A stretch of 64,000 bases of DNA from Enterococcus pallens ATCC BAA-351 (GTDB lineage Bacteria; Bacillota; Bacilli; Lactobacillales; Enterococcaceae). The stretch lies in assembly GCF_000407485.1 (NCBI RefSeq), contig NZ_ASWD01000001.1, positions 1,302,001 through 1,366,000 of the forward strand, in the 5' to 3' direction. Under the pieces are notes generated by a model. That model saw only the letters and a program-made list of their open reading frames with translations, was not told the DNA's origin and did not search any database. A program made the translations under genes and the position numbers. Of this stretch, positions 45,109-53,873 are shown piece after piece. Every line of letters begins with the position of its first letter. Position 1 is the first letter of the stretch.

Positions 45109-46700
45109 AGCTTCAGCAATTAAAAGCATTGATGCGAACCAATATCCTGTATGTAAACCCTTCTGCAACCAATCAAGCTCGCAAAAAAGGGAAAACTGGG
45201 GCTAAGCTAATTCGCAGCATTTTTAGCTCGTATATTCTTTCTGGAATTGTCTTCTTAGTCGTTTATGTAGGCATCATGTTTATGATTGATTTCTCGAAAT
45301 TTCCTGGTTTCTTTACTTACTATATGGCATTGTTTGGTTTGATCGGCTTTTCCCAGGCAATGTCGGCAATTTTCAATGTCTTTTTTGAAAGTCGTGATTT
45401 GGAAAATTATCTTTCGATGCCCTTTCGCCAAGGAGAGGTCTTTTTATCAAAATTTTTAGTCGTCGGTTTAACGATTGTTCCTTTTCTGCTGCCCTTAGCC
45501 GTAGTATTCTTTCTAGCTGCCTGGCGCAGTGGACAAATGATATTACTGGCAATTATTTCCAGCTTGCTGCTTTTTGCAGCCTTCGTGTTACTGTTATTTG
45601 GCTTGTGTAGTTTGTTTATCTTTGGTTTAACTCAGACCAAGCTGTTTGCTCGGCATAAAAAGACCTTTACTACCGGGATGCTGGTACTTTCAATGGTTGT
45701 TTCCATCGGTGGTATTTTACTGATTAATTTCTCCCAGACCAATACAAGTTACAGTACAGAGTTGGTTGATAAAACGGCTTTAGCACCGTTCATGCCTTTC
45801 TTCTATGCGGTTACGGCACCTTTTTCGGTTGCAGGTTTATTAAGTATTGCTGGTTTAGTTATTTGCTTAGCAGTCATTTTCTTTATTTTAAGAAAAGGAA
45901 TTGTACCAAAACTTTATCAATCCGTTAACGATACTCCGCAAAATGGTGGAAGTAAAAAACGGATGCGCAAGGAAAATCAAAACTTGGTGCAGTTGATGCG
46001 AAACTACAATATTCAATTGATCAAGAATCCAAACTTAGTGATGCAAATGCTTTCGTCTTCGCTAATCATGCCAATTGTATTCTTTATCACTTTCATGATG
46101 AATGGTGATTTTTCTTTTGAAGGTCTGTCTTTAAAATTTTTTGGTGTATTTTTTGTAGTTGGAATTTTTGTAGCGGGTATGACGATCAATCAAACCTCTT
46201 TTGTTAGTTCGATTATTTCTCTGGATCGAGAAAACTTCTTGTTTATTCGTTCCTTGCCGTTATCGTTCAAAAGCTATATGCGAATTAAATTTTGGTTTGC
46301 CTGCACCTTGCAAATTATCATTACGGGAGTTGTCGGATTATTAGCTGGTTTGGTGTTTCGTTTACCGTTTCTTTTATTGTTATCTATGTTGGCGGGGGTT
46401 GTTTTAGGTACCATTCTTATTTCATTGCATTTTTTCATTCGCGACTATCAGCTATTGAATTTGAGCTGGAACAATATTAGTGAGTTGTTCACTCGCGGCA
46501 GCGGAAATTTTGCTTTAGTCTTTTGGATTTTTGGTGTCATGATCCTTGGTGGTATTGTTATTACTGCTTATGTAATGGCTGTGATATTCCAAATCAATCC
46601 GTGGCTGTTAAATGGTGGAGTTTTCTTGCTGATTGCCGTAATCAGCGCCTTATATTTGAGAAATAAACAGACTTATTTTTGGAATAGGCTAATGGATTAA
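45105..46700 (+). CDS. ABC exporter permease
   Basis: A 531-residue protein with a cytosolic N-terminal tail and about 10-12 hydrophobic helices in two clusters (about 38-260 and 315-525). It overlaps the ATPase gene by 4 bases and forms a two-gene exporter with it. FNVFFESRDLENYLSMPFRQ, a cytosolic motif seen in this permease type, supports the assignment. No substrate can be inferred. Confidence 0.82.
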   Translation: MKLQQLKALMRTNILYVNPSATNQARKKGKTGAKLIRSIFSSYILSGIVFLVVYVGIMFMIDFSKFPGFFTYYMALFGLIGFSQAMSAIFNVFFESRDLENYLSMPFRQGEVFLSKFLVVGLTIVPFLLPLAVVFFLAAWRSGQMILLAIISSLLLFAAFVLLLFGLCSLFIFGLTQTKLFARHKKTFTTGMLVLSMVVSIGGILLINFSQTNTSYSTELVDKTALAPFMPFFYAVTAPFSVAGLLSIAGLVICLAVIFFILRKGIVPKLYQSVNDTPQNGGSKKRMRKENQNLVQLMRNYNIQLIKNPNLVMQMLSSSLIMPIVFFITFMMNGDFSFEGLSLKFFGVFFVVGIFVAGMTINQTSFVSSIISLDRENFLFIRSLPLSFKSYMRIKFWFACTLQIIITGVVGLLAGLVFRLPFLLLLSMLAGVVLGTILISLHFFIRDYQLLNLSWNNISELFTRGSGNFALVFWIFGVMILGGIVITAYVMAVIFQINPWLLNGGVFLLIAVISALYLRNKQTYFWNRLMD

Positions 46701-46706
46701 AAAGTT

Positions 46707-46749
46707 GGGACAGCTAGTATTTATTTAGATACTTGCTGTCCCTTTTTTT
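46707..46749 (+). terminator. Terminator of the ABC exporter operon
   Basis: GGGACAGC plus AGTAT and ATACT plus GCTGTCCC form an interrupted perfect stem followed by seven T residues. Confidence 0.92.
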
Positions 46750-46752
46750 GAG

Positions 46753-46956
46753 TTGGGAGGCAAACCATTTTCTATTGAAGTAGTCGAAGGACAAAATGTG
46801 GCAGCTGAGACATTACTTGCGGTGATGGATTTGCCCCAACTAGAAAGTAGTCAAAAAGATGCTACAATTATAGTGGTTTTACCTGATGTAAAAAAGGGCA
46901 ACTTGTTAAAGCAAAACCAACCAGTAACAATCAAGCAAATTGTATTTGAATTTTAA
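46753..46956 (+). pseudogene. C-terminal remnant of a PTS EIIA-Glc-type domain
   Basis: A 67-codon open stretch from TTG 46753 reads GGKPFSIEVVEGQNVAAETL and then LLAVMDLPQ, which aligns by eye with the second half of EIIA-Glc domains (G-x-x-F, GD-x-V, L-x-x-D). The frame also reads FEL just before it, giving the family's L-x-G-x-x-F motif. The first half, including both active histidines, is absent; the ABC exporter terminator sits where it should be. No ribosome site precedes it, but a terminator follows. It looks like the tail of a gene truncated by a deletion. Confidence 0.65.
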
Positions 46957-46961
46957 GTTAA

Positions 46962-46994
46962 AAGGAGACTGACAGTTTCGTTGGTCTCTTTTTA
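46962..46994 (+). terminator. Terminator after the EIIA remnant
   Basis: GGAGAC and GTCTCT pair around 14 bases, followed by TTTTTA. Confidence 0.75.
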
Positions 46995-47227
46995 TTGGTC
47001 TGCTGTTTAACGGGGATGATCCGCCTAAAGTTAAAATTTACTTATTCTTTCCTTTTGTAAATCTAATTTTATAACTCACATATTTATTGTGTCAGCAACC
47101 TTTCTGTCATAATAAATTTTTCGATTGATTATTTATCTAAACATTTCAGTTAAATTATAGTAAAATAAGCAAATCAAGACGTATTTGGTTATACTAATGA
47201 TTTTATGAATATGGAGGAGAAGAATGA

Positions 47228-48145
47228 ATGCCACGAGTGGGAGATAATATTTATTTGAGAAAGGATGGCCGCTGGGAAGCGCGCTATACAATTTCTAAGG
47301 ACGAAAACGGCAAGGTTAAATATCGCTCGGTTTACGGAGAAACCAGAGAAGAGGCTTATGAGAAGCGTTTAATATCCATGATGAAAATGGAGGAAGTGTT
47401 TAAACGAACTCATCGTTTTGTTGGGGATTTACCCAACCTGCCAACTCCTACAACAAAAGCTTATAGTTGCGAGAAATGGTTTATTCTTTTTCTTGTGGAG
47501 GAAAGTAAAACAAAGAATAACAGTACACTTGAAAAACAACGGACGCTTGTGGCTAAATATATTCTTCCGGCATTTGGCGATATGCCTCTTAGTATGGTCA
47601 CTCATGAAACGGTTAAAGAAATGGCTAGTGAGATATATGCGGATGGCAAAGGGAATAAGCTTGCTTATGAAGCAATCTGGTTGGTGAGCAGAGGAATGGC
47701 AAAGGCTGTAAAAGAAGGATTTCTGCGTTATAATCCTTGTTCTTATATGGCGCGACCTAATCAACGAGAATTCTTTACCTATTATATAAAAGAGGATGGG
47801 CTAACAGGCTGCCCCAAAAGTGATGAGTATCAATTAAAAGCCGCTCTATGTTTTATGCAGGAATCTAGACTCCAATTGAGTAAAATTTTATCTCTGAAGT
47901 GGAAAGACATTGATTTTGATCAACGGTTGATTTTGCTAAATAAAAATACATACCAAGAAGTAGCTGTTGAACCTGTAGCTAAGCCTGACCTTAATGAACT
48001 TCCAATGACAGAATTTATGTACCCGATATTGCAGGAATTAAAGGCGGCCTCTGAAGATGACTTTGTTTTTAAAAAAGACAAAAATTTGTGGACGGAGGAA
48101 AATATCGATAAAACTTACTTCAGCATGGACAGCAGAAATAAATAG
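47228..48145 (+). CDS. Tyrosine-recombinase/integrase-like protein, C-terminally truncated
   Basis: A 305-residue protein. The N-terminal MPRVGDNIYLRKDGRWEARY is the arm-binding domain typical of integrases from Gram-positive elements. A SAM-like core-binding region spans about 85-180. The catalytic domain begins with ESRLQLSKILSLKWKDIDF, with the first catalytic Arg at 214. The later box HxLRH and the nucleophilic Tyr are not found before the stop at residue 305, so recombinase activity is unlikely. GGAGGAGA precedes the ATG. No other phage or ICE gene adjoins it, so it is a relic or an adapted DNA-binding protein. Confidence 0.8.
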   Translation: MPRVGDNIYLRKDGRWEARYTISKDENGKVKYRSVYGETREEAYEKRLISMMKMEEVFKRTHRFVGDLPNLPTPTTKAYSCEKWFILFLVEESKTKNNSTLEKQRTLVAKYILPAFGDMPLSMVTHETVKEMASEIYADGKGNKLAYEAIWLVSRGMAKAVKEGFLRYNPCSYMARPNQREFFTYYIKEDGLTGCPKSDEYQLKAALCFMQESRLQLSKILSLKWKDIDFDQRLILLNKNTYQEVAVEPVAKPDLNELPMTEFMYPILQELKAASEDDFVFKKDKNLWTEENIDKTYFSMDSRNK

Positions 48146-48213
48146 TCGGAACCAATCAGTATTTCTTAATAGCTGACGCAAATAGTTCAGTAAAGTTAGA
48201 GCGATACTCATTC

Positions 48214-48269
48214 AAAAAAAGGTACTTAAACTCTGTTATCTAGACAAGGTTTAAGTACCTTTATTTTTT
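48214..48269. terminator. Bidirectional terminator before the Hfq-like gene
   Basis: AAAGGTACTTAAAC and GTTTAAGTACCTTT form a perfect 14-base stem flanked by an A-run and a T-run, serving both the integrase-like and Hfq-like genes. Confidence 0.92.
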
Positions 48270-48483
48270 ATGCTTCAGGATGTTCAAAATATTTGATTGC
48301 ATGCTTGAAAACACTAATTACTCGTTTATCAGACAGTTCAACGTCCATGCGTTTAGGATGGACTGCGATCAAGGTTCCTTCTAGAACTTCTCCATCTAAT
48401 AAAGTGACAATAACAGGTTTTGGTAAACCTAACTTCTTTGGATCATGTGCATTTTCCATGTTTCCGATTGGTTGTTCTGACAT
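48268..48483 (-). CDS. Hfq-like Sm-fold small protein
   Basis: A 71-residue protein. After a polar N-terminus of about 22 residues, it reads VIVTLLDGEVLEGTLIAVHP, resembling the Sm1 strands of Hfq (VTVFLLNGFQLRG in Bacillus). The end VFKHAIKYFEHPE resembles the Sm2 motif YKHAIS-F/I-x-P. KHAI (60-63) is the Hfq hallmark; Hfq uses this His in U-rich RNA binding. Length matches Hfq (70-80). Position Q8/D9 and F42-type residues of classical Hfq are not clearly conserved. The start at 48483 follows GGAAGGAATG. It is a lone gene next to a bidirectional terminator. Confidence 0.6.
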   Translation of the reverse strand: MSEQPIGNMENAHDPKKLGLPKPVIVTLLDGEVLEGTLIAVHPKRMDVELSDKRVISVFKHAIKYFEHPEA

Positions 48484-48631
48484 ACTGATCATTCCTTCCA
48501 AATTTTACTTCTATATATAGTGATAATACGAAAGGTAAAAAGTTACAAGCAATCTGCTTGTTCAAAATCATGGCTTCAGTATAAAACTGCGTCCTTTTGC
48601 AAAAAAACTCCTAACTGCTCAGCTCTTTTAG

Positions 48632-48637
48632 TATAAT
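48632..48637 (+). promoter_or_regulatory. -10 box of the bceRS-like operon
   Basis: A perfect TATAAT lies 22 bases before the response-regulator start; no good -35 box is visible, so an activator may assist. Confidence 0.45.
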
Positions 48638-48659
48638 AGTAGAAATGAGGAGTGAGTGG

Positions 48660-49334
48660 ATGACGAAACTTTTTTTAGTAGAGGATGATCCCACGATTGT
48701 GAAGGTTGTGCAGGAGCATTTACAGCAATGGGGGTACGAGTGTGTAGCACCTGAGAATTTTCAACAGGTGGACCAAGAGGTAAAGCAGGCGGAACCGGAC
48801 TTAGTAATTATGGATATTTCCTTACCCTATTTCAATGGGTTTCATTGGTGTCAGGAAATTCGCAAGTTTTCTGAGGTACCGATTATTTTCTTGTCTTCAG
48901 CTGAAGATAAGATGAATCAAATCATGGCGATGTCTATGGGAGCAGACGATTTTATGGCAAAGCCCTTTGACTTGTCATTGCTGGTAGCAAAAATTCAAGC
49001 ACTGTTAAGACGGAGCTACCAATATGGACACCAGGAAACCACTTATGAGCTGCAGGGATTTCAGTTTCTTCCGACTGAGAACTTATTAAAAAATGAGCTG
49101 ACGACGGTTCCGGTTTCTCCTAATGAATCACGGATTTTACACTTGTTGTGTCAGCACCGTGGACAGATTGTAGCGAGGGAGCAGATTATCGAGCTGTTAT
49201 GGCAAAATGATGAATTTATCGATAATAATACTTTGGCAGTAAACCTTACCCGACTGCGTAAAAAATTAGCAGCAGCAGGTATCAACGATTTAATTCAGAC
49301 GGTCAAAAATAAGGGCTATCTAATTGAGGAGTAA
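48660..49334 (+). CDS. OmpR/BceR-family response regulator
   Basis: A 224-residue regulator. The receiver domain has the acidic pair E8-D9/D10, the phospho-acceptor D52 in VIMDISLP and K101 in MAKPFD. The C-terminal winged helix (about 130-222) is OmpR-type. The start is ATG 48660 after GAGGAGTGAGTGG. With the next gene it resembles BceRS/GraRS systems that sense cell-wall-active peptides through a BceAB transporter. Confidence 0.92.
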   Translation: MTKLFLVEDDPTIVKVVQEHLQQWGYECVAPENFQQVDQEVKQAEPDLVIMDISLPYFNGFHWCQEIRKFSEVPIIFLSSAEDKMNQIMAMSMGADDFMAKPFDLSLLVAKIQALLRRSYQYGHQETTYELQGFQFLPTENLLKNELTTVPVSPNESRILHLLCQHRGQIVAREQIIELLWQNDEFIDNNTLAVNLTRLRKKLAAAGINDLIQTVKNKGYLIEE

Positions 49335-49337
49335 TGA

Positions 49338-50330
49338 ATGAAAAAAACAATAACGTCCTTCTTTTATGAACAGCGAGTAGTGTATCTGCTTTATTTGTTG
49401 ATTGTTGGTTTGGCTGCTTTTACCTTCTATTTATATGATTTACCACTAATGGCCTTTGCGGACGGACTGCTGTTTACCCTTTTTTCACTCCTTGTTTATA
49501 CGCTAATGGCATTTTATAGATATATTCGCAAACAACGGCAGCTAACAATTCTGACTGAAAACCTAGTGCAATCAGAAGCACAAGCACTTTTTCCACGACC
49601 AGATACTCAGTCGGAGGCTTGCTACCAAGAAATCATTCGTCAGCTGTTGGCGGAGACCAACAAAGAGCGGCTGAAGGGACAACAGGCTAAACAGGAGATT
49701 TTTGATGATTTCGGTTTGTGGATGCACCAAATAAAGACCCCTGTTGCCGCTTTGGATTTGTTAATTCAGACAGGCAACAGCAATCCGCAAGAAATGAAGG
49801 CAGAGCTGTTTAAAGTAAATGAGTATTTGCAGATGATGCTGAATTATCTGCGGCAAAATTTAGACAGCCAGGATTTGATGATTGAAAAATTAGCCATTGA
49901 TACAGTGGTGAAAGAAGTTTTGCGAAAATATGCTTTTTTCTTTTCTCAGAAAAATTTACAGTTGGAATTAAAGCAGCTGGAGGGTGGCTTTGTTCTGTCT
50001 GACAAAAAGTGGCTGATTTTTATTTTGGAGCAGGTTTTATTCAATGCGATCAAATATACAAATGATGGAAAGATCACCATCACTTTTTTTGAAAATCAGT
50101 TAGATATCCAAGATACGGGCATGGGCATTCGACCGGAGGATTTGCCTCGGGTTTTTGAGAAGGGCTATACTGGTTATAACGGGCGTGAGCAGCAGCGAGC
50201 AAGCGGACTGGGATTGTATTTAAGTCAAAAGGTGGCCCAAAAGATTGGCTGCCGTTTGGCAATTGATTCTACAATTAGTCAAGGAACCACGGTTTCCATC
50301 TTCTTTCCTAAGAAAAGGCCCATGAACTAA
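49338..50330 (+). CDS. Intramembrane-sensing histidine kinase, BceS-like
   Basis: A 330-residue kinase with two N-terminal membrane helices (about 14-32 and 38-60) and almost no extracellular loop, as in BceS/GraS kinases. The phospho-acceptor is H130 in WMHQIKTPVAAL; the ATP-binding site has FNAIKYT, DTGMGI and ASGLGLYLS. Such kinases detect peptide antibiotics through the neighbouring BceB-type permease. It follows the regulator by 3 bases. Confidence 0.92.
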   Translation: MKKTITSFFYEQRVVYLLYLLIVGLAAFTFYLYDLPLMAFADGLLFTLFSLLVYTLMAFYRYIRKQRQLTILTENLVQSEAQALFPRPDTQSEACYQEIIRQLLAETNKERLKGQQAKQEIFDDFGLWMHQIKTPVAALDLLIQTGNSNPQEMKAELFKVNEYLQMMLNYLRQNLDSQDLMIEKLAIDTVVKEVLRKYAFFFSQKNLQLELKQLEGGFVLSDKKWLIFILEQVLFNAIKYTNDGKITITFFENQLDIQDTGMGIRPEDLPRVFEKGYTGYNGREQQRASGLGLYLSQKVAQKIGCRLAIDSTISQGTTVSIFFPKKRPMN

Positions 50331-50369
50331 ACCCAAACTTTCAAGACTGTAAGTTTGGGTTTCTTTTTG
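50331..50369 (+). terminator. Terminator between the two-component genes and bceAB-like genes
   Basis: ACCCAAACTT and AAGTTTGGGT are perfect 10-base arms followed by TTCTTTTTG. Confidence 0.92.
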
Positions 50370-50422
50370 TAAGTGGTTCGGAACTGCTCCAGGTTCTATG
50401 ATATAGGAGAGGAGGAGAGACA

Positions 50423-51184
50423 ATGAATGAATTATTATATGTAAAAGATGTACGCAAGGTTTATCAAAGTCAAATGAACGGGTTATCGGTGGAAGCCCTG
50501 CGCTCGATTAATTTTAGTGTGGATTCAGGTGAATATGTAGCGATTATGGGAGAGTCCGGCTCAGGGAAGAGTACGCTGTTGAATCTAGTGGCCACCTTAG
50601 ATAAACCAACGGCTGGAACGATGACTTTAAACAATATGGATCTAACGAAAATTCCGGAAAAAAATGCGGCGGCGTTTCGTCGGGATCATTTAGGCTTTGT
50701 GTTTCAGGATTTTAATTTGCTGGATACTTTTTCCGCGAAGGACAATATTTTATTGCCGCTCGTTTTATCTCAGGTGAAGGTAGCCGAAATGGATAAACGA
50801 CTAGAGCCGATAGCGAAGGCACTAGGCATTCATCAATTGCTGGAAAAATATCCCTATGAACTTTCAGGGGGACAAAAGCAGCGGGTTGCTGTTGCCCGAG
50901 CAATTATTACTGAACCGGAATTATTGTTGGCAGATGAGCCCACTGGTGCTTTGGATTCTAAAACCTCCGATCAGCTATTGGAAATTTTCCAGCAAATTAA
51001 TCAAAATGGGCAAACAATTTTGATGGTTACTCATAGTTCGATTGCTGCCAGTCATGCTGACCGAGTATTGTTTATTAAAGATGGTCAGGTCTTCCACCAA
51101 CTGTATCGGGGACAACGTCAAAACTTCCAGTTCCTTGAAACAATCAATGAAACGATGACAGCCCTGCTGTCAAAGGAGGGGTAA
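50423..51184 (+). CDS. BceA-like ABC transporter ATPase
   Basis: A 253-residue ATPase of the MacB/LolD group with Walker [10 protein letters not shown], signature [14 protein letters not shown] and Walker [13 protein letters not shown]. With the following large permease it forms a BceAB-type antimicrobial-peptide detoxification and sensing module, matching the adjacent kinase and regulator. GAGGAGGAG precedes the ATG. Confidence 0.92.
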   Translation: MNELLYVKDVRKVYQSQMNGLSVEALRSINFSVDSGEYVAIMGESGSGKSTLLNLVATLDKPTAGTMTLNNMDLTKIPEKNAAAFRRDHLGFVFQDFNLLDTFSAKDNILLPLVLSQVKVAEMDKRLEPIAKALGIHQLLEKYPYELSGGQKQRVAVARAIITEPELLLADEPTGALDSKTSDQLLEIFQQINQNGQTILMVTHSSIAASHADRVLFIKDGQVFHQLYRGQRQNFQFLETINETMTALLSKEG

Positions 51185-51185
51185 C

Positions 51186-53171
51186 ATGTTCTACATCAAG
51201 TTAGCCCTTACTAATTTAAGAAAAAATCACCGAGCGTATTTGCCATTTTTGATCTCAATGATTTTCTTAGTCGCCGTTACTACCATGACACAAGTTATAG
51301 TGAATAATCCAGGAATGAATAAGCTGCCAGACAGCTATAGTGCCCTAATCATGTTCCGGTTGGGCAATATCATTTTAATGATTTTCTCAGTCATTTTTTC
51401 TATTTACACCAACAGTTTCTTACTGAAGCAGCGAAAAAAAGAAATTGGATTGTATAATGTTTTAGGTTTAGGCAAACGTGAATTGTATACCCTAATATTT
51501 TGGGAAAACCTGTTCAGCTTTGTGATTGTTTTAATCGCTGGCGTTATTAGTGGTGTAGTATTTGGCAAATTAGGATTTTTGATTTTGAAGAAAATGTTGG
51601 GAGTTGGTGAAGCATTTGTTTTCCAACTGACCTATGATGGGGTGCTGGTCACGGTGGCCTTGTTCGCACTCATTTTTCTATTCCTGTTTTTAATTAATTG
51701 CCTGCAAATTAGACGAACAAATCCCATTGATTTATTGCACAGCAGTAAATCCGGGGAAAAAGAACCTAAAAGCCGCTGGATTTTTTCAATTCTTGGTGCA
51801 ATTTGCTTAATTGCTGGCTACGCTATTGCTTTATTGATTGAGTCTCCAGTTGATGCTTTACTGTATTTTTTCATTGCTGTCATTTTGGTGATAATTGGAA
51901 CCTACAGCTTATTTATTTCAGGCAGCATTACTTTATTGAAAACGTTGAAAAAGCGAAAAAGCTATTATTACCAACCCAATCACTTTATCTCGGTATCAAA
52001 TATGATCTATCGTATGAAGCAAAATGCAGCGGGGCTAGCAAGTATCTGTATTTTATCGACCATGGTGCTGGTTACAATGGCAACCACCGGCAGTCTGTAT
52101 TTTGGTGGAAAGGATATGGTCGAGGCGCGTCATACTCACGATATTAGTATGACATCCTCGGTTCCGACTGATCAAATGGAACAAACTGCAAAAGATCTGG
52201 CCAAAGAGCAAGGGGTAACCTTAAAGAACTTCCAGCAGCTGCAAATGTCTTCCTCCGCATCGTTCATCCGTGAAGATACGGGAAATAAATTTGATTTAAA
52301 AATGGATATGACAGTGGATGACATGACCAAAGCTGCAATTATTTCTTTTATCACTTTACAGGAATATAACCGCTTAACAAAAAATGATCGCCAACTAGCG
52401 GAAAATGAAATGATTGTGTTTGCTGAAAGTGGAGATATTTCTGGTGAGCAGCTAACCTTAGATGGTGAGGCCTTCAAGATTAAGGAGGTCGTCAATGAGT
52501 TTATTGGAATGCGTAAGCAAAATAATTTGAGTGATGTTTTTCTAATTGTTTTGAAGGATCAAACCAGAGTGGATCACCTGCTTGAGCGCTTAGCTGTTTC
52601 TTCTGGTGATGAGGAGTTGAAGATTCCTAGCTATTCTTTATCATTTAATATAAATGCTTCAGAAGATAAACGGCTGGATTTTGCTTCTGTCTTGGCACAG
52701 CGCTATTCACAACAGTTTGATTCAGAGTCTTATATTCTGTCTTCCAAGGATCAATATGCACAATCTAACAGAACCTTCTCTAGCGGCTTCTTCTTTCTAG
52801 GAATGATCTTTGGAGTAACCTTTACACTGGCTACGGCTTTAATTATCTACTATAAACAAATATCAGAAGGAATGGATGATCAGCTGCGGTTTGAAATACT
52901 GCAAAAGGTTGGCATGAGCCATAGAGATGTGAAAAAGGTCATCCAAAGTCAAGTACTAACCGTCTTTTTATTCCCATTAGTGGTAGCTGTGATCCATCTA
53001 GCCTTTGCCTTTCCAATCATCCAAAAGTTATTGCTGCTTTTCGGTTTGCTGAACTGGCATATCTTCCTAATCGTTACGATTGTAGTCGTCTTGATTTTTG
53101 CGCTTCTTTACTTTATGGTGTACCAATTGACCGCTCGCAGCTATTATCAAATAGTAGAACGAGAAAGCTAA
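51186..53171 (+). CDS. BceB-like ABC transporter permease (FtsX fold)
   Basis: A 661-residue permease with about ten membrane helices: one at the N-terminus, three plus two in the first half, and a C-terminal FtsX-type trio (about 525-655). A large extracellular domain (about 305-520) lies between, the feature that binds peptide antibiotics or the lipid complex in BceB/VraG. It starts 1 base after the ATPase stop codon. Confidence 0.9.
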   Translation: MFYIKLALTNLRKNHRAYLPFLISMIFLVAVTTMTQVIVNNPGMNKLPDSYSALIMFRLGNIILMIFSVIFSIYTNSFLLKQRKKEIGLYNVLGLGKRELYTLIFWENLFSFVIVLIAGVISGVVFGKLGFLILKKMLGVGEAFVFQLTYDGVLVTVALFALIFLFLFLINCLQIRRTNPIDLLHSSKSGEKEPKSRWIFSILGAICLIAGYAIALLIESPVDALLYFFIAVILVIIGTYSLFISGSITLLKTLKKRKSYYYQPNHFISVSNMIYRMKQNAAGLASICILSTMVLVTMATTGSLYFGGKDMVEARHTHDISMTSSVPTDQMEQTAKDLAKEQGVTLKNFQQLQMSSSASFIREDTGNKFDLKMDMTVDDMTKAAIISFITLQEYNRLTKNDRQLAENEMIVFAESGDISGEQLTLDGEAFKIKEVVNEFIGMRKQNNLSDVFLIVLKDQTRVDHLLERLAVSSGDEELKIPSYSLSFNINASEDKRLDFASVLAQRYSQQFDSESYILSSKDQYAQSNRTFSSGFFFLGMIFGVTFTLATALIIYYKQISEGMDDQLRFEILQKVGMSHRDVKKVIQSQVLTVFLFPLVVAVIHLAFAFPIIQKLLLLFGLLNWHIFLIVTIVVVLIFALLYFMVYQLTARSYYQIVERES

Positions 53172-53180
53172 ATAGAACTA

Positions 53181-53220
53181 AGGAGAAGAACGATGATTTC
53201 ATTCATGGTTCTTTTCTTTT
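53181..53220 (+). terminator. Terminator of the bceAB-like genes
   Basis: AAGAACGATGA and TCATGGTTCTT pair with one wobble-like mismatch around a short loop, followed by TTCTTTT. Confidence 0.75.
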
Positions 53221-53873
53221 GGTGCAGTTTAAGCAAAGCCGTTGTCAAAAACCGCTCACAACTAGACCAATTAAATTGAAACAATTTTCAGAAAAATTAG
53301 GCAAAGGGGGTATTTTGATGGTTAAAGCATGTGCTTAAAATGAAAATTAAAAGGCAAAAAGCTAAATTTTTTCACTTTAATCACTCATTAAACATCTTCT
53401 TGAAAAGTTGGTAAAAAGTCTGTTTTGTTTGCGGTAGGATTCTTACTTTGTTTTTTCTGATAGATCAACAGTTCTTTTTAAATAAAAGTACTAGAGAATT
53501 CTCATAATGATAATCAACAAAGACTGAACAAAAAGTAAGAAAAAGCATTTGTTATAACTATTCGTGAATGGGGATACAAGATTTTTTGAGATAATAGAAT
53601 AATATATCGATTGTTATATTATAAGAGTTATCGTTATTTTATAATTTTTAAGAGCAGTCGAATGTTGATTGGAAACAATGAGAAAATAGACTTTTTTATC
53701 TAATAATGTGATAAGCGCGATGCTTGCCGGATGTCTTTTTTCGGGGTAAAGTTTTTAGTGGGAGCTCTTATTTTATTGTATTGTACTTGTTCAATCAATA
53801 ACGAACTGGAACTCATTTTTCTTGACAATATAATTAGCAGCCCAACTAAAACATTCGAAATGGAGTGATTGAA
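53221..53873. other. Long AT-rich intergenic region before the YjeM-like gene
   Basis: About 650 bases with no supported ORF. It contains a perfect inverted repeat, ATAATATA (53599-53606) and TATATTAT (53615-53622), and a TATAAT box at 53829-53834 near the gene. A small CCGGA/TTCGG hairpin with a T-run lies near 53730. The length suggests a regulated leader, but no known riboswitch was recognised. Confidence 0.4.

Noticed and set aside
53193-53279. 28-codon ORF with AAGGAG after the bceB-like gene
   Set aside because: The start codon and first codons form the stem of the terminator hairpin, so the match is more likely coincidental.
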